From positions 1 to 49,598 of the forward strand of contig MHTL01000002.1 in NCBI GenBank assembly GCA_001823095.1: a DNA stretch of 49,598 bases, in the 5' to 3' direction. Of the stretch, positions 8,771-19,656 are shown piece after piece (positions within the stretch are counted from its first letter, which is position 1; every line of letters starts with the position of its first letter). Position numbers and translations under genes: made by a program. The DNA comes from Candidatus Vogelbacteria bacterium RIFOXYD1_FULL_51_18 (GTDB lineage: Bacteria > Patescibacteriota > Minisyncoccia > Phycocordibacterales > UBA9988). The notes under the pieces were generated by a model. The model saw nothing but the letters and a program-made list of their open reading frames with translations, ran no database searches and was not told the DNA's origin.

Positions 8771-10783
8771 TTATGCCATCAGCGCAACCAAGAGGAGCGC
8801 AATGATGTTCAGTATCTTAATCATGGGATTAATGGCCGGCCCGGCCGTATCTTTATAGGGGTCGCCCACAGTATCGCCGGTTATGGCCGCCTTGTGCGCG
8901 TCAGAACCCTTCCCGCCCAAATGCCCTTCCTCAATGTACTTTTTGGCATTGTCCCAGGCGCCGCCGCCGGAGGTCATAGAAATGGCCACAAAGAGGCCGG
9001 TGATGATGCTCCCCACCAAAAGGCCGCCGAGGGCGATAGGTCCGAGAGTGTAGGCGACGATGATTGGCGCGAGCACCGGGATGAGCGCCGGGGCAATCAT
9101 CTCCTTAATCGCGGCGGCAGTAACAATATCAACACTCTTTTTGTAATCAGGTTGCGCAGTCCCCTGCATGATGCCGGGAATTTCCCTAAACTGTCTGCGC
9201 ACCTCCTCCACCACCTTCCCGGCAGTTTTCCCTACTGCTTCCATGGAGAGCGCCGCAAAATAGTAGGGGAGTAGCCCTCCGATAAAGAGCCCAACGATCA
9301 CCATGGGGTTCCCCAGAGAGAAGCTTGCAAAACTGATATCTGTTCGGAGCGCGGTAAGCTCCTGCGTGTAGGAGCTAAAGAGGACGAGCGCGGCAAGTCC
9401 TGCCGAGCCGATGGCATAACCCTTGGTCACCGCCTTGGTGGTGTTGCCCACCGCATCCAGGGGGTCGGTGACGTCGCGCACGTTCTTGGGGAGTCCCGCC
9501 ATCTCGGCAATGCCGCCGGCATTGTCGGTAATGGGACCAAAGGCGTCGATGGCAATAATGATGCCGGCAAGCGAGAGCATGCTCGTTGCCGCAACGGCGA
9601 TGCCGTAGAGCCCCGCCGCGTAGTGCGCCAACAGAATGCCGATGACAATGGTAATGAGGGGGAGCGCCGTTGCTTTCATGGAGACGGCAAGGCCTTGGAT
9701 GATGTTGGTGCCGTGTCCGGAGAGAGACGCTTTTGCAATTGACTGTACGGGCGCATATTTTGAGCCCGTGTAATACTCGGTAATAACCACAAGCGTGCCG
9801 GTGACAAAAAGTCCGGTGAGCCCTGCTCCGAAGAGAGCTCCTACACTAAAGAGCCCGTTACTCCCCATGAGCGCCTTGGTGAGCGGGTAGAGGAGCGCTG
9901 CCGCTAAGACTGCAGCCGCAATAAGGGCCTTGTAGAGGGCCCACATAATGTTCGTGCTCCCCGGTGAGAGTCTGGCAAACCATGTGCCGATAATGGAGGC
10001 AATAATGGCAATGCCGCCGATAGCGAGCGGGTAGATGATTGCCGGCGCGTAGCCCGGGAAGGTGAGCACGCCGAGCAGTATCGCCGCAACCAAAGTAACC
10101 ACATAGGTCTCAAAAAGGTCTGCCGCCATGCCGGCGCAGTCACCCACATTGTCACCCACATTGTCAGCAATAACAGCAGGATTGCGCGGATCGTCCTCGG
10201 GGATTCCAGCTTCAATCTTTCCCACAAGGTCGGCGCCTACATCAGCAGCTTTGGTAAAAATGCCGCCGCCGAGGCGGGCAAAGACCGAGATGAGGCTCGC
10301 GCCGAGCCCGAGCCCAATAAGGCCACGGACATTCCCTGTTATGGCGTAAAAACCGGAGACGGAGAGGAGCGCAAGTCCGACGACGAGGAATCCGGTAACC
10401 GAGCCGCCCCGGAAGGCAAGAGAGAGCGCTTGAGAGAGGCCCTTTTTAGCGGCCTCTGCCGTGCGGACGTTGGCCCGTACCGAGACATTCATCCCTATGT
10501 AACCGGCAAGCGCTGACGCGACGCCGCCGATGAGGAAGCCTATCCCCGTAAGGAGGTCAATAAAAACGGAGAGAATGATAAACAGGACAATGCCGATGGC
10601 AGCGATGCTGCGGTATTGGCGATTCAAATATGCCCGCGCACCCTCTTGGATGGCTGCTGCAATAGAGAGCATTTTTCCGTCTCCCGCCGGCTCGCGCGCA
10701 ATTCTCCGAGCAAGGCCGAGCCCATAGAGGAGCGCGACAGCGCCGGCCGCGATGGAAAAGATAAGGTAGTTGCTCATATACAT
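8771..10783 (-). CDS. hppA: Membrane-bound pyrophosphatase, K+-insensitive type
   Basis: About 16 TM segments; [68 protein letters not shown] (Lys at the K+-independence position). Confidence 0.97.
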   Translation of the reverse strand: MYMSNYLIFSIAAGAVALLYGLGLARRIAREPAGDGKMLSIAAAIQEGARAYLNRQYRSIAAIGIVLFIILSVFIDLLTGIGFLIGGVASALAGYIGMNVSVRANVRTAEAAKKGLSQALSLAFRGGSVTGFLVVGLALLSVSGFYAITGNVRGLIGLGLGASLISVFARLGGGIFTKAADVGADLVGKIEAGIPEDDPRNPAVIADNVGDNVGDCAGMAADLFETYVVTLVAAILLGVLTFPGYAPAIIYPLAIGGIAIIASIIGTWFARLSPGSTNIMWALYKALIAAAVLAAALLYPLTKALMGSNGLFSVGALFGAGLTGLFVTGTLVVITEYYTGSKYAPVQSIAKASLSGHGTNIIQGLAVSMKATALPLITIVIGILLAHYAAGLYGIAVAATSMLSLAGIIIAIDAFGPITDNAGGIAEMAGLPKNVRDVTDPLDAVGNTTKAVTKGYAIGSAGLAALVLFSSYTQELTALRTDISFASFSLGNPMVIVGLFIGGLLPYYFAALSMEAVGKTAGKVVEEVRRQFREIPGIMQGTAQPDYKKSVDIVTAAAIKEMIAPALIPVLAPIIVAYTLGPIALGGLLVGSIITGLFVAISMTSGGGAWDNAKKYIEEGHLGGKGSDAHKAAITGDTVGDPYKDTAGPAINPMIKILNIIALLLVALMA

Positions 10784-10784
10784 A

Positions 10785-11927
10785 TTATTCTTCTGCTGTT
10801 AATAGTTCCGGTGATGTAATGTCAATCTTCCAACCGGTAAGCTTGACGGCAAGGCGCACGTTTTGCCCACCCTTGCCCACAGCAAGCGAGAACTGGTCGG
10901 GGGCGACGTCCACTCTTGCCGCTCGTTCCGTTTCGTTCAGCTCAATGTTCAAGACCTTGGCGGGGGAGAGACCGTTTTCGATAAACTTCTTCGGGTCCTC
11001 TGACCACTCGGTGATGTCAATTTTCTCTCCACCAAGCTCGCTGATAACAGCGGTTACCCGAGCGCCGCGCTGACCAACGCAGGAGCCGACAGCGTCAATA
11101 TTTTGGTCGTGCGAGATCACAGCGAGCTTGGTGCGGGAGCCCGCTTCGCGGGCAATTGCTTTAATTTCCACAGTGCCTGTCGCAATTTCAGAAGCTTCGA
11201 TCGAAAAGAGCTTGGCCACAAACTGCGGGTGCGAGCGCGAGAGACGCAGAGAAATACCTCGGGGCGTATCTTCCACAGCGTAGAGATACGCCTTGATGTG
11301 CTCGCCTTGGCGGTAGTATTCGCCAGGGATTTGTTCTTCGCGTGGGAGGATAGCCACAGTGCGTCCGAGGTCCACAAAGATGGCGCCGCGCTCCATGCGT
11401 TGCACCTTGCCACTCACGATCTCTCCTTGCCGTGCCTCATATTCTCCGAGAATAGACGTTTTTTCTGCACGACGGATGCGCTGAATGATGACCTGTTTTG
11501 CAGTCTGGGCAGCGATGCGCCCGTAGTCTCCCTTTGCCTCTAAGGGGAAAATCAGCTCCTCGCCGGGGGCCACATCTTTTTTAATCTTTTTAGCATCATC
11601 CAGCATGATGTGGTGTTCCTCATTGAAGGTAACCTTGCGCTCGCTTGAGGGGAGCTCGCCTTCGGGCAGTTCAACAATCTCTTCGTCTTCTCCCTCTCCC
11701 GCCGCGCGTAGCATTGACTCGTCAACCACGATCTTGACCTGGTGAAACTCCGCATCCCCTGTTTTTTGATTGAAGGTAGCGCGGACAATTTGCCCTTTCT
11801 TGCCGTAATCCTTTTTATAGGCGGCAGCCAGGGCATCCTCAATGGCATGCAAAATCTCCTCGCGGGGGATGCCCCGCTCCTCCTCAAGCTCTCCGAGTGC
11901 GGCCTGTAAGGCCTTTAAATCCATCAT
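10785..11927 (-). CDS. nusA: Transcription termination/antitermination protein NusA
   Basis: S1 and KH domains; [46 protein letters not shown]. Confidence 0.97.
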   Translation of the reverse strand: MMDLKALQAALGELEEERGIPREEILHAIEDALAAAYKKDYGKKGQIVRATFNQKTGDAEFHQVKIVVDESMLRAAGEGEDEEIVELPEGELPSSERKVTFNEEHHIMLDDAKKIKKDVAPGEELIFPLEAKGDYGRIAAQTAKQVIIQRIRRAEKTSILGEYEARQGEIVSGKVQRMERGAIFVDLGRTVAILPREEQIPGEYYRQGEHIKAYLYAVEDTPRGISLRLSRSHPQFVAKLFSIEASEIATGTVEIKAIAREAGSRTKLAVISHDQNIDAVGSCVGQRGARVTAVISELGGEKIDITEWSEDPKKFIENGLSPAKVLNIELNETERAARVDVAPDQFSLAVGKGGQNVRLAVKLTGWKIDITSPELLTAEE

Positions 11928-12123
11928 AGTGCTCTTTTTAGTAAATAAATCGCCCGTTCCCTCTCGGTACGGACGTAACAATCTTCCAGTAAGACCCCAG
12001 TATAGCACCTCCATACCGCCTGTCAATGTTATCCACCGTAGCCAGTGGGAGCAATATGGAGGACTTGCTATACTGTGAGGAAGGGAAAAATCCCATCATT
12101 ACTCGTTTACATAATTATTGCTC

Positions 12124-13206
12124 ATGAAAAAAATATTCTTCCTCACCGCAGTCGTTCTCGGCATCGTCGCCCTCTCCGCCAGCTGGCGGATTGCGTCTGC
12201 GCAAACGTGGACTGCCCCGCTCCTCGCGCCACCAAGCGGCAACACGCTCCCGCCGATTAACGTGGGGCCTGTCCAGCAGGAAAAAGTCGGTCCGCTCATT
12301 CTTAAAAATTCCAATGCCAATGTGCAGACACTCATTCTGCGTAACACTGACGGCAGGGGAGCAATCCAGGCAACTGACCTCCAAAATCGGCCTCGCTTCC
12401 AAATAAATACTGCGCAAGATGGTTCATGGCGCCTCTACGACTTTGCAGGAGGGGTATTTGAAAGCATCTGGTCTCGCGGAGGCAAAATCGGCATTGGCGG
12501 GAACTTCACCACCCTTGCCGAGTCTCTGGAAATAAGGGGAGCATTGCGGTTAGTCCCTATTGGCACTAGCGCCGGCACCAACTCAAACGCAAGCAACCCC
12601 GGCACCATTCGCTATAATACCAATACCGGAGATTTGGAGGGTTATACAGCAGAACCTTCAGCAAGCTGGAAGAGTTTGACGGTAGGTGCGTTACCCATCT
12701 GTTCTGAAGGCCAGACACTTAAGTCGGTAAGCGGAACATGGACGTGCAGCGATGGGGGGGCAGGGTGGAAGCAATATACAACTACCCTTGGGCCTGGAAC
12801 AGCACAATGGCAGGTTTTTAACATACCAAATGCAATAATGGATGATTATTGTCGTGATGAAAATGGTTGCAAGGTGGCAGTAGGCATGCGGAATTGGAAT
12901 TCAAGCAACCAAGGCCAAACTCTTATATCAGATCAGGCAGGGTACCTGGTGCTCTCTCGCACAGGAGGAAATCAATGGAGGTATTCTGTAACGTATGGAA
13001 CCGATGCTAGCGCAAATATCTATGGCGGCGGGGAAGAGCAGGTGTTCAATCAAAATCTCCAGAATTACGGCAATTGTATATTCTCTGATGCAGATACCGT
13101 CGATGCTTCAGGCAATAGGAGGGATACACAAGTAGGATGGTCGCTACTAAAAAATGGAGGCACTACAAATAGTTCGCTCTCCTGTCTCCTTATCCTCACT
13201 GACTAA
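12124..13206 (+). CDS. Secreted CPR-type protein with WTAPLLAPPSGNTLPPINVG N-terminal motif
   Basis: Signal peptide ending ASAQ; shares N-terminal motif with 13291-14175; upstream TTGCTATACT box. Confidence 0.75.
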   Translation: MKKIFFLTAVVLGIVALSASWRIASAQTWTAPLLAPPSGNTLPPINVGPVQQEKVGPLILKNSNANVQTLILRNTDGRGAIQATDLQNRPRFQINTAQDGSWRLYDFAGGVFESIWSRGGKIGIGGNFTTLAESLEIRGALRLVPIGTSAGTNSNASNPGTIRYNTNTGDLEGYTAEPSASWKSLTVGALPICSEGQTLKSVSGTWTCSDGGAGWKQYTTTLGPGTAQWQVFNIPNAIMDDYCRDENGCKVAVGMRNWNSSNQGQTLISDQAGYLVLSRTGGNQWRYSVTYGTDASANIYGGGEEQVFNQNLQNYGNCIFSDADTVDASGNRRDTQVGWSLLKNGGTTNSSLSCLLILTD

Positions 13207-13290
13207 TCCGCTATCAACAGGTCGGGCTTAAAGTATAGAAAGGGGTCTGGTATACTAGAAGAGTATTACCAGCCCTTTTCTTGTGTACAC

Positions 13291-14175
13291 ATGAAAAAAA
13301 TTATTTTTATATTAGCAACACTTCTCACGACGCCGTTTGCTCATGCCCAGTGGGTCGGGCCAGTCTACGCTCCGCCTGCTTGCCCTGCTGGCTCGCCCGG
13401 CTGTGACGCACCAATTAATGTTTCGGTGATTCCCCAGACCAAGGAGGGGGGGCTGACGCTTGGAGGGAAATTCAAATCTTTTAACCAACTATTGAATTTC
13501 AACAATAATACGTTTAATATCTTTGGCCGCGCTTTTGCCACAGGGAAAACTGCCGGCGATACGGGGGATGTATGCATAGACTCAAACAAAAACGGCATTT
13601 ATGACGCCAATGACCAGTGCATCTCGTCGTTTAAGCTTCCTGACCCGAACAGCTTTCTTGGCGAGGGAGGCGAGGCGTGGACACTCTATTATAATGCAGT
13701 TGAGAAAAAGTGGCTCCCAACGTGGCTCCTGCGTATCTACTCTGATGCGAGCACCAACCGAGACAGGAAGTTTGGCATGGTCGTGGTAGGCGAGCCAAGC
13801 CGGAGCAACATCGGGTGGGAAGCTCCGCCGGGTTCAGATAACTTATACAACTCATTCTGTACGCAATCAGGCATTTGTTATGACCGCAACGATGTCTCAT
13901 TCCGCGTGTGGGGCCCCGCAACCTTTGTGGGACCGTCGCAGAGCGCGGGGGCTATTGCCGCCGCAGAGCCGGCGCACCTGCACGATGACACCGCGGTACG
14001 CATCTTTGGCGAGGTGACGGGAACTGGCGGAGGCGTTGCGCCTACCGATGATCCCGCGCTGTGGGTAAACGGGAAGGTCGCCTTCCCAGCGCTCCCGGTG
14101 GATACCACCAACTCTGCAACACATTTTGTCATCAGTAACCCCAATGGCGTTCTCTATCTTAAACCGGCACAGTAA
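13291..14175 (+). CDS. Secreted CPR-type protein, N-terminal motif paralogue of the preceding gene
   Basis: Signal peptide ending AHAQ; WVGPVYAPPACPAGSPGCDAPINVSVIPQTKEGGLTLGGKF. Confidence 0.75.
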   Translation: MKKIIFILATLLTTPFAHAQWVGPVYAPPACPAGSPGCDAPINVSVIPQTKEGGLTLGGKFKSFNQLLNFNNNTFNIFGRAFATGKTAGDTGDVCIDSNKNGIYDANDQCISSFKLPDPNSFLGEGGEAWTLYYNAVEKKWLPTWLLRIYSDASTNRDRKFGMVVVGEPSRSNIGWEAPPGSDNLYNSFCTQSGICYDRNDVSFRVWGPATFVGPSQSAGAIAAAEPAHLHDDTAVRIFGEVTGTGGGVAPTDDPALWVNGKVAFPALPVDTTNSATHFVISNPNGVLYLKPAQ

Positions 14176-14797
14176 TTCTGTCGGAAGTGAGACCCGCCGC
14201 GGCGGGTCTCACTTCCTGCTGCCTGTTTTGGTGTTTAGTTTCTTTCTGCCTGTTGTTGCTTCTGCCGCAGTCCCTGCTGATCTCACAACCACAACCTACT
14301 ATATCAAGAGTGCGCCTGATGGTAGCCTGATGCGCACAGAGCGCGCTTTAGTTGGCTTTGAAATAAATGTGCGCAACGTTACTCCGTTAGCTTCATGGCA
14401 GAGTAATGCGCTGGTGCAGAGCCCGACGGTCGGCTCATCGCTTGTCTCGCGCTCTACGCTCTATGACCTCGGCGGCAACTGGATACTCGATAATCAGAGG
14501 CTCTGTGCAGGCGCTCCGCCGGCTGGCGGATGCAGCAATTTTCGTCTCAAGGGATTTTTGCAATACTATTCTATAGGCGCGCAGGTAACGGTGCGCGCTG
14601 TGCCCGCGCTTGGGTACCGTTTTATCAAGTGGACGGGCGTGCCCTACGGACTTACGGGAAGTATTTCCGGCCTCTCCACCGCATCCGGTCCTCGCGGCTT
14701 CGCACTCACGCCCTGCGCGGAGAGCATAAACCCCACCTGCAGTTTCAGAGTATCTAATCAACTCACGGGATTGCGAGCTGTGTTTGATAGGATCTAA
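14144..14797 (+). CDS. Secreted hypothetical protein
   Basis: Hydrophobic signal FLLPVLVFSFFLPVVASAAVPADL; overlaps preceding CDS; start uncertain. Confidence 0.6.
   Translation: MAFSILNRHSNSVGSETRRGGSHFLLPVLVFSFFLPVVASAAVPADLTTTTYYIKSAPDGSLMRTERALVGFEINVRNVTPLASWQSNALVQSPTVGSSLVSRSTLYDLGGNWILDNQRLCAGAPPAGGCSNFRLKGFLQYYSIGAQVTVRAVPALGYRFIKWTGVPYGLTGSISGLSTASGPRGFALTPCAESINPTCSFRVSNQLTGLRAVFDRI
14183..14216. repeat. 34-bp perfect GC-rich palindrome
   Basis: GGAAGTGAGACCCGCCGCGGCGGGTCTCACTTCC. Confidence 0.9.
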
Positions 14798-14816
14798 ACT
14801 TATCAACTATTTTACA

Positions 14817-14841
14817 TCCGCCGCAGTCGGACTGCGGCGGA
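14817..14841. repeat. 25-bp perfect palindrome with 1-nt centre
   Basis: TCCGCCGCAGTC-G-GACTGCGGCGGA, intergenic, abutting the pilB promoter. Confidence 0.9.
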
Positions 14842-14860
14842 TTATTGCTATACTAAATGC

Positions 14861-16615
14861 GTGCACACTGACCTAGAGCGGTTGAAAGTGTTTTTGGTTG
14901 ACTCCGGCTTGGTAAGCGAAGCCGATATTGATGCGGCCTCCGAGGAGGGACACACACGCAATCTTTCTTTCCAGGATATTCTCATTTCGCAGGGTAAGCT
15001 TTCTGAAGATGAGTTGCGCAAAGCGCAAGCGTATATCTTAGGCATCCCCTTTGTCTCACTTCAGGGGGAGAAAATAGATTTTTCCGTGCTCTCTACCATT
15101 CCCGAGCCGGTTGCTCGCAAATACAACATTGTCGCCTACAAGCGCAGTGAGACGGCGCTTGAGGTTGCCATGCTGGACACGGAAGACCTCGAGGCAATTG
15201 AGTTTGTAAAAAAGAGCGTGGGGCTGCGCATCCTTGCGCGACTCACCGACACCGAGAGTATGCGGCAGGCCCTCGTCCAATACCAAAAGAGTCTCAAGGC
15301 CGAGTTCGGCGACATCATCCAGAAAGAGGCCAAATCTATCACTGCGCTTTCCGAGAATATGAGTCCGGAAGAGGGCAAAGAAGCGCTCAAAAAAATGGCC
15401 GAGGACCTGCCCGTTGTGCGCATCGTGGACACCCTGCTCTCCCATGCGATCATTCAAAAGGCGTCCGACATCCACGTTGAGCAATACGAGCGGGAAGTGG
15501 TCATCCGCTACCGCATTGACGGCATTCTCCACGATGCCATGATCCTGCCGAAGAACGTCGGTCCCGGCATCATTGCGCGCGTTAAAGTGCTCTCTAGCCT
15601 GCGCCTGGATGAAAAGCGCCTCCCCCAAGACGGTCGCTTTAAAATAGATTCGCAAGGGACCAAGGTCTCTTTTCGCGTCTCCATACTCCCCACCTACTAC
15701 GGCGAGAAGGTGGTGATGCGCCTCCTCCCCGACGCGGTAAAGGGCTACACCCTGGAGGGGCTCGGCTTCCACGGGGCGGGGCTTGAACGCGTCCATGACG
15801 CAACGAGGAAGACGACGGGCATGATTCTCGTGACCGGCCCGACGGGGAGCGGCAAGTCAACCACGCTCTACACCATTTTGGATATTTTGAACAAGCCTGA
15901 CGTCAACATCTCCACTATTGAGGACCCGATTGAGTACCAGATGGCGCGCATCAACCAGACGCAAGTCAAGCCGGACATTGGTATGACCTTTGCCGCCGGC
16001 CTGCGTTCCCTCATGCGGCAGGACCCCGACATTATTATGGTGGGAGAAATCCGCGACAAAGAGACGGCAAATCTTGCGATCAACGCCGCGCTCACGGGCC
16101 ACCTCGTGCTCTCTACACTCCACACCAACTCGGCGGGGGCCACCATCCCGAGAATGCTCGATATGGGCGCCGAACCATTTCTCCTTGTGTCCACCATCAA
16201 TGTGATTGTCGCCCAGCGTCTCGTGCGCAAGCTCTGCAGGACGGAAAAGGAGGAATATCGGCTGACTGCCGCCGAGGCTGAAAAACTGGCAAAGGAAGTT
16301 GACCTCCCGCGAGTACTGAAAGTCCTTGAAGCGGAGTCTATTATTAGCCCCGGTACACCGATCACTGATGTTCCCTTCTTTAAGCCTAGACAAACTCCTG
16401 ACTGCCCCGAAGGTTATTCTGGCCGTATTGGCATCCACGAGATCATGGCCATGTCCCCCATCGTGAAGGACATGGTGATGAAGGGTGCAACAGCCGCGGC
16501 CATTGAGGAGCAGGGACGGAAGGAGGGGATGCTCTCTATGATGGAGGACGGCATTTATAAGGCGGCGCAGGGTATTACCACCATTGAGGAGGTGCTCCGC
16601 GTCGCAGCAGAGTAG
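14861..16615 (+). CDS. pilB: Type IV pilus assembly / type II secretion ATPase (PilB/GspE)
   Basis: Walker A GPTGSGKSTTLYTILD, Asp box, LRQDPDIIMVGEIRDKETANLAINAALTGHLVLSTLHTN; GTG start 6 nt after TATACT. Confidence 0.96.
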   Translation: MHTDLERLKVFLVDSGLVSEADIDAASEEGHTRNLSFQDILISQGKLSEDELRKAQAYILGIPFVSLQGEKIDFSVLSTIPEPVARKYNIVAYKRSETALEVAMLDTEDLEAIEFVKKSVGLRILARLTDTESMRQALVQYQKSLKAEFGDIIQKEAKSITALSENMSPEEGKEALKKMAEDLPVVRIVDTLLSHAIIQKASDIHVEQYEREVVIRYRIDGILHDAMILPKNVGPGIIARVKVLSSLRLDEKRLPQDGRFKIDSQGTKVSFRVSILPTYYGEKVVMRLLPDAVKGYTLEGLGFHGAGLERVHDATRKTTGMILVTGPTGSGKSTTLYTILDILNKPDVNISTIEDPIEYQMARINQTQVKPDIGMTFAAGLRSLMRQDPDIIMVGEIRDKETANLAINAALTGHLVLSTLHTNSAGATIPRMLDMGAEPFLLVSTINVIVAQRLVRKLCRTEKEEYRLTAAEAEKLAKEVDLPRVLKVLEAESIISPGTPITDVPFFKPRQTPDCPEGYSGRIGIHEIMAMSPIVKDMVMKGATAAAIEEQGRKEGMLSMMEDGIYKAAQGITTIEEVLRVAAE

Positions 16616-16619
16616 CGCT

Positions 16620-17837
16620 ATGAAGTACTCATTCCGAGCAACAAACAGCGTGGGTGAGGAGGTCAATGGCGAACGGGACGCGCAGGATTCGCTCGGACTC
16701 TCCCGAGCGCTGCGCATGGAGGGACTCTCGCCAATACTCGTCAAACCTATCCCGCAAAAGAGAGAACTGCTGGACCAACTTCTTGGGTCTTTCAGGAGTC
16801 CCCTCTCTCTCCACGACAAAATACTCTTTGCGAGTAATCTTGGCGCCATGATTGAGGCGGGACTCTCACTCTCCCGCGCGCTTGAGGTTATTGAACGGCA
16901 GGGCGGGAGCACTCGCTCTAAGGCGGTTGTTCACACGATTGCCGAGCGGGTACGCGGCGGCGGGAGCCTCCATGATTCTCTTGCGCTATACTCAAACATT
17001 TTCCCGCCGATCTTTATTGCCATGGTTGCGGCGGGGGAGGAATCGGGCAAGCTCTCCCAGTCGCTCGGCATTATTTCCTCCCAACTTGAAAAGAGTTACG
17101 AACTGCGGCGCAAAATTCGCGGGGCTATGATGTACCCCGCAGTCATTGTTACGGTTATTATTCTCATCGGGATTCTCATGATGATTTACGTGGTGCCGAC
17201 GCTCACCGCGACTTTCAAGGACCTCGGCGTTGAGCTCCCGCTCTCCACGCGATTGGTGATTTGGTTCAGCGACTTCGTGAGCGCGCGCAAAATTTTCACA
17301 CTCCTCGCCTTCCCCGTTATTCTGCTTGGCTTCTGGCGTGGCCTAAAGATCCCGAGCGTGAAGCGTCTTTTTGAAATATTGGTCCTCAAACTCCCCCTCA
17401 TTTCGCCGCTCATACAAAAAATAAACTCGGCCATGACGATGCGCACCATTTCCTCGCTCGTTTCCTCCGGCGTCTCAATGGTGGAATCTCTGCGCATCAC
17501 CGAGGACGTACTGCAGAATCACGCCTACAGAGAACTGCTCCGGCATGCGCGCGAGAGCGTGCAGAAAGGGCTCCCGCTCTCTGCGAGTTTCCGCGGAAAT
17601 GAGAAACTCTACCCTATCCTTGTTGGAGAGCTCACGGCAGTCGGGGAGGAGACGGGAGACCTGCCCGGCATGCTCATGAAGGGGGCAGAATTTTATGAGA
17701 AGGAAGTGGAACAGGTGACCAAAAACCTCTCAACCATTATTGAGCCCGTGCTCATGGTGCTCATCGGTATTGTCGTCGGCTTTTTTGCTATCGCTATGCT
17801 TGGACCAATGTATTCGCTCACCGATGCAATCAAGTAG
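16620..17837 (+). CDS. pilC: Type IV pilus inner-membrane platform protein (PilC/GspF)
   Basis: Two T2SF domains; MVAAGEESGKLSQSLGIISSQLE and VGEETGDLPGMLMKGAEFYEKEVEQ. Confidence 0.95.
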   Translation: MKYSFRATNSVGEEVNGERDAQDSLGLSRALRMEGLSPILVKPIPQKRELLDQLLGSFRSPLSLHDKILFASNLGAMIEAGLSLSRALEVIERQGGSTRSKAVVHTIAERVRGGGSLHDSLALYSNIFPPIFIAMVAAGEESGKLSQSLGIISSQLEKSYELRRKIRGAMMYPAVIVTVIILIGILMMIYVVPTLTATFKDLGVELPLSTRLVIWFSDFVSARKIFTLLAFPVILLGFWRGLKIPSVKRLFEILVLKLPLISPLIQKINSAMTMRTISSLVSSGVSMVESLRITEDVLQNHAYRELLRHARESVQKGLPLSASFRGNEKLYPILVGELTAVGEETGDLPGMLMKGAEFYEKEVEQVTKNLSTIIEPVLMVLIGIVVGFFAIAMLGPMYSLTDAIK

Positions 17838-19656
17838 CACACAACGGACCTGCGTAACCGGCAGGCGGGGATTAACGCTCGTAGAAGTGCTCGTCGGCAT
17901 CGCCATTTTTCTCATCATCTCTCTCGGCATTTACGAGGGCTATGCTGGCATCATGAGGCTCGTCGGCGCGTCAAAAATCCGCACGCTCGCCATGCTTGCG
18001 GCCAATGAGGAGATTGAGCTTATCCGAAATTTTCCTTACGGAGATGTCGGCATTGAGCAGGGAATCCCGCTGGGCATCATCCCTCGTGAGCAAACGGTAG
18101 TTAAGGGCGGGGTGAGCTTTCTCCTGCGCACTACGGTGCGCAACATTGACGACCCTTTTGACGGGACCATCGGCGGGAGCCCCAACGATCTCTCGCCCGC
18201 TGATTACAAGCAGGTTGCCATTGATGTTGGCTGTCCTGCCTGCAAAAATTTTTCCACCACTACCGTTACCACAACGATTGCCCCGAAAAATCTTGAGAGC
18301 ACAGGGAGCAACGGCGCGCTCTTTATCATCGTCTTTGACGCCAATGGTGTCGGCATTCCCGGCGCAAGCGTCCATATTGAAAATCCAAGCGCCTCTCCCG
18401 CGATTGTCATCAATGAGCTCACCAACAACGACGGCATGCTCCAGCTTGTTGATGTTCCGCCCGGAACCTTTGCATACCAAATTACCGTGACCAAGGCCGG
18501 CTATTCAACGGCGCGCACCTATCCCGTTGACGATCCTGATAATCCCAATCCCTCGCAGGTTCATGCGACGGTCGCTACGGGGGCGCTCACCGAGATGAGC
18601 TTTGCCATTGATCAGGTGTCTACACTCTTGGTTGAAACAGTACGCGAGAACTGCGAAGCGGTTCCGGATTCTTCTTTTACCCTCCATGGGGCAAAAACAG
18701 TCGGCACTGACCCGACCATCTACAAATACGACCAGAGCCATGTGACGGGGAGCGATGGCAGGACAACCATAAATTCCTTGGAGTGGGATACCTACACTCC
18801 CGCGCTCACTGAAAGCTCGCTGGACTTTGCGGGCTCGTTGCCCCTCTCTCCTTTTGCGCTCAATCCCGGAGCGGAACTGACGCTGCGACTGGTGATAGCC
18901 ACAAAGGACTCAAACACGCTTTTGGTGACCGTAAAGGATGTGGCAGGAGGACTTCCGCTCTCCGATGCGACAGTTATACTCTCTCGGACGGGATTTTCAG
19001 AATCAAAAGTGACGAATCGCGGTCATCTGACTCAAACAGACTGGTCGGGCGGCGGCGGACAGGTTCTCTATAATGATGAGACAAAGTATTACAACGCGAA
19101 TTCAATTGATAACGGGGGCGGCGGCGGAGTGCCCGCCGGCGAGCTTGCGCTTGCGACTGTGCTGGAACAATACGCAAGCGCCGGGAATCTGGAGTCATCC
19201 GTTATGGATACTGGCGGCGCTTCCACGACCTACTACACGCTACTCTGGGAGCCCGGCAACCAAGCGACTTCTACGGGAACGGAGAGCATCAGGTTCCAAA
19301 TAGCCACAGGCAATGATCCTGCAACGACTACATGGAATTATCGCGGTCCTGACGGGAGCTCCGGGAGTTACTACAGCATCTCAAACGGCAGTATCAGCGC
19401 GACGCACAGCAACGAGCGCTACCTGCGCTACACACTACTCCTGCAAACTGCGGATACCTCGGTGAGTCCGTCATTGAGCAATCTGTCGGTGACCTACGGC
19501 TCGCTCTGCACTCCCTACGGCCAGGCGCTCTTCCAGGGGCTTGAGCTTGGAACCTACACGGTGACCGTCGGGCGAGCGGGGTACCAAACCTACACCAATG
19601 ACAGCGTCTCCATTGGCGGCGCGTGGCAAGGGCTAGACGTCTCACTTTCACCATGA
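17824..19656 (+). CDS. Very large prepilin-like protein (about 610 aa) with C-terminal carboxypeptidase-regulatory-like / beta-rich domains
   Basis: Type IV prepilin motif RRGLTLVEVLVGIAIFLIISLGIYEG; internal segments GVGIPGASVHIENPSAS, GGLPLSDATVILSRTGF, LGTYTVTVGRAGYQTYTND. Confidence 0.85.
   Translation: MQSSSTQRTCVTGRRGLTLVEVLVGIAIFLIISLGIYEGYAGIMRLVGASKIRTLAMLAANEEIELIRNFPYGDVGIEQGIPLGIIPREQTVVKGGVSFLLRTTVRNIDDPFDGTIGGSPNDLSPADYKQVAIDVGCPACKNFSTTTVTTTIAPKNLESTGSNGALFIIVFDANGVGIPGASVHIENPSASPAIVINELTNNDGMLQLVDVPPGTFAYQITVTKAGYSTARTYPVDDPDNPNPSQVHATVATGALTEMSFAIDQVSTLLVETVRENCEAVPDSSFTLHGAKTVGTDPTIYKYDQSHVTGSDGRTTINSLEWDTYTPALTESSLDFAGSLPLSPFALNPGAELTLRLVIATKDSNTLLVTVKDVAGGLPLSDATVILSRTGFSESKVTNRGHLTQTDWSGGGGQVLYNDETKYYNANSIDNGGGGGVPAGELALATVLEQYASAGNLESSVMDTGGASTTYYTLLWEPGNQATSTGTESIRFQIATGNDPATTTWNYRGPDGSSGSYYSISNGSISATHSNERYLRYTLLLQTADTSVSPSLSNLSVTYGSLCTPYGQALFQGLELGTYTVTVGRAGYQTYTNDSVSIGGAWQGLDVSLSP

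Noticed and set aside
15857-16912. 351-aa minus-strand ORF opposite pilB/pilC
   Set aside because: Antisense to conserved ATPase coding sequence, no recognisable domain, spans a gene boundary.
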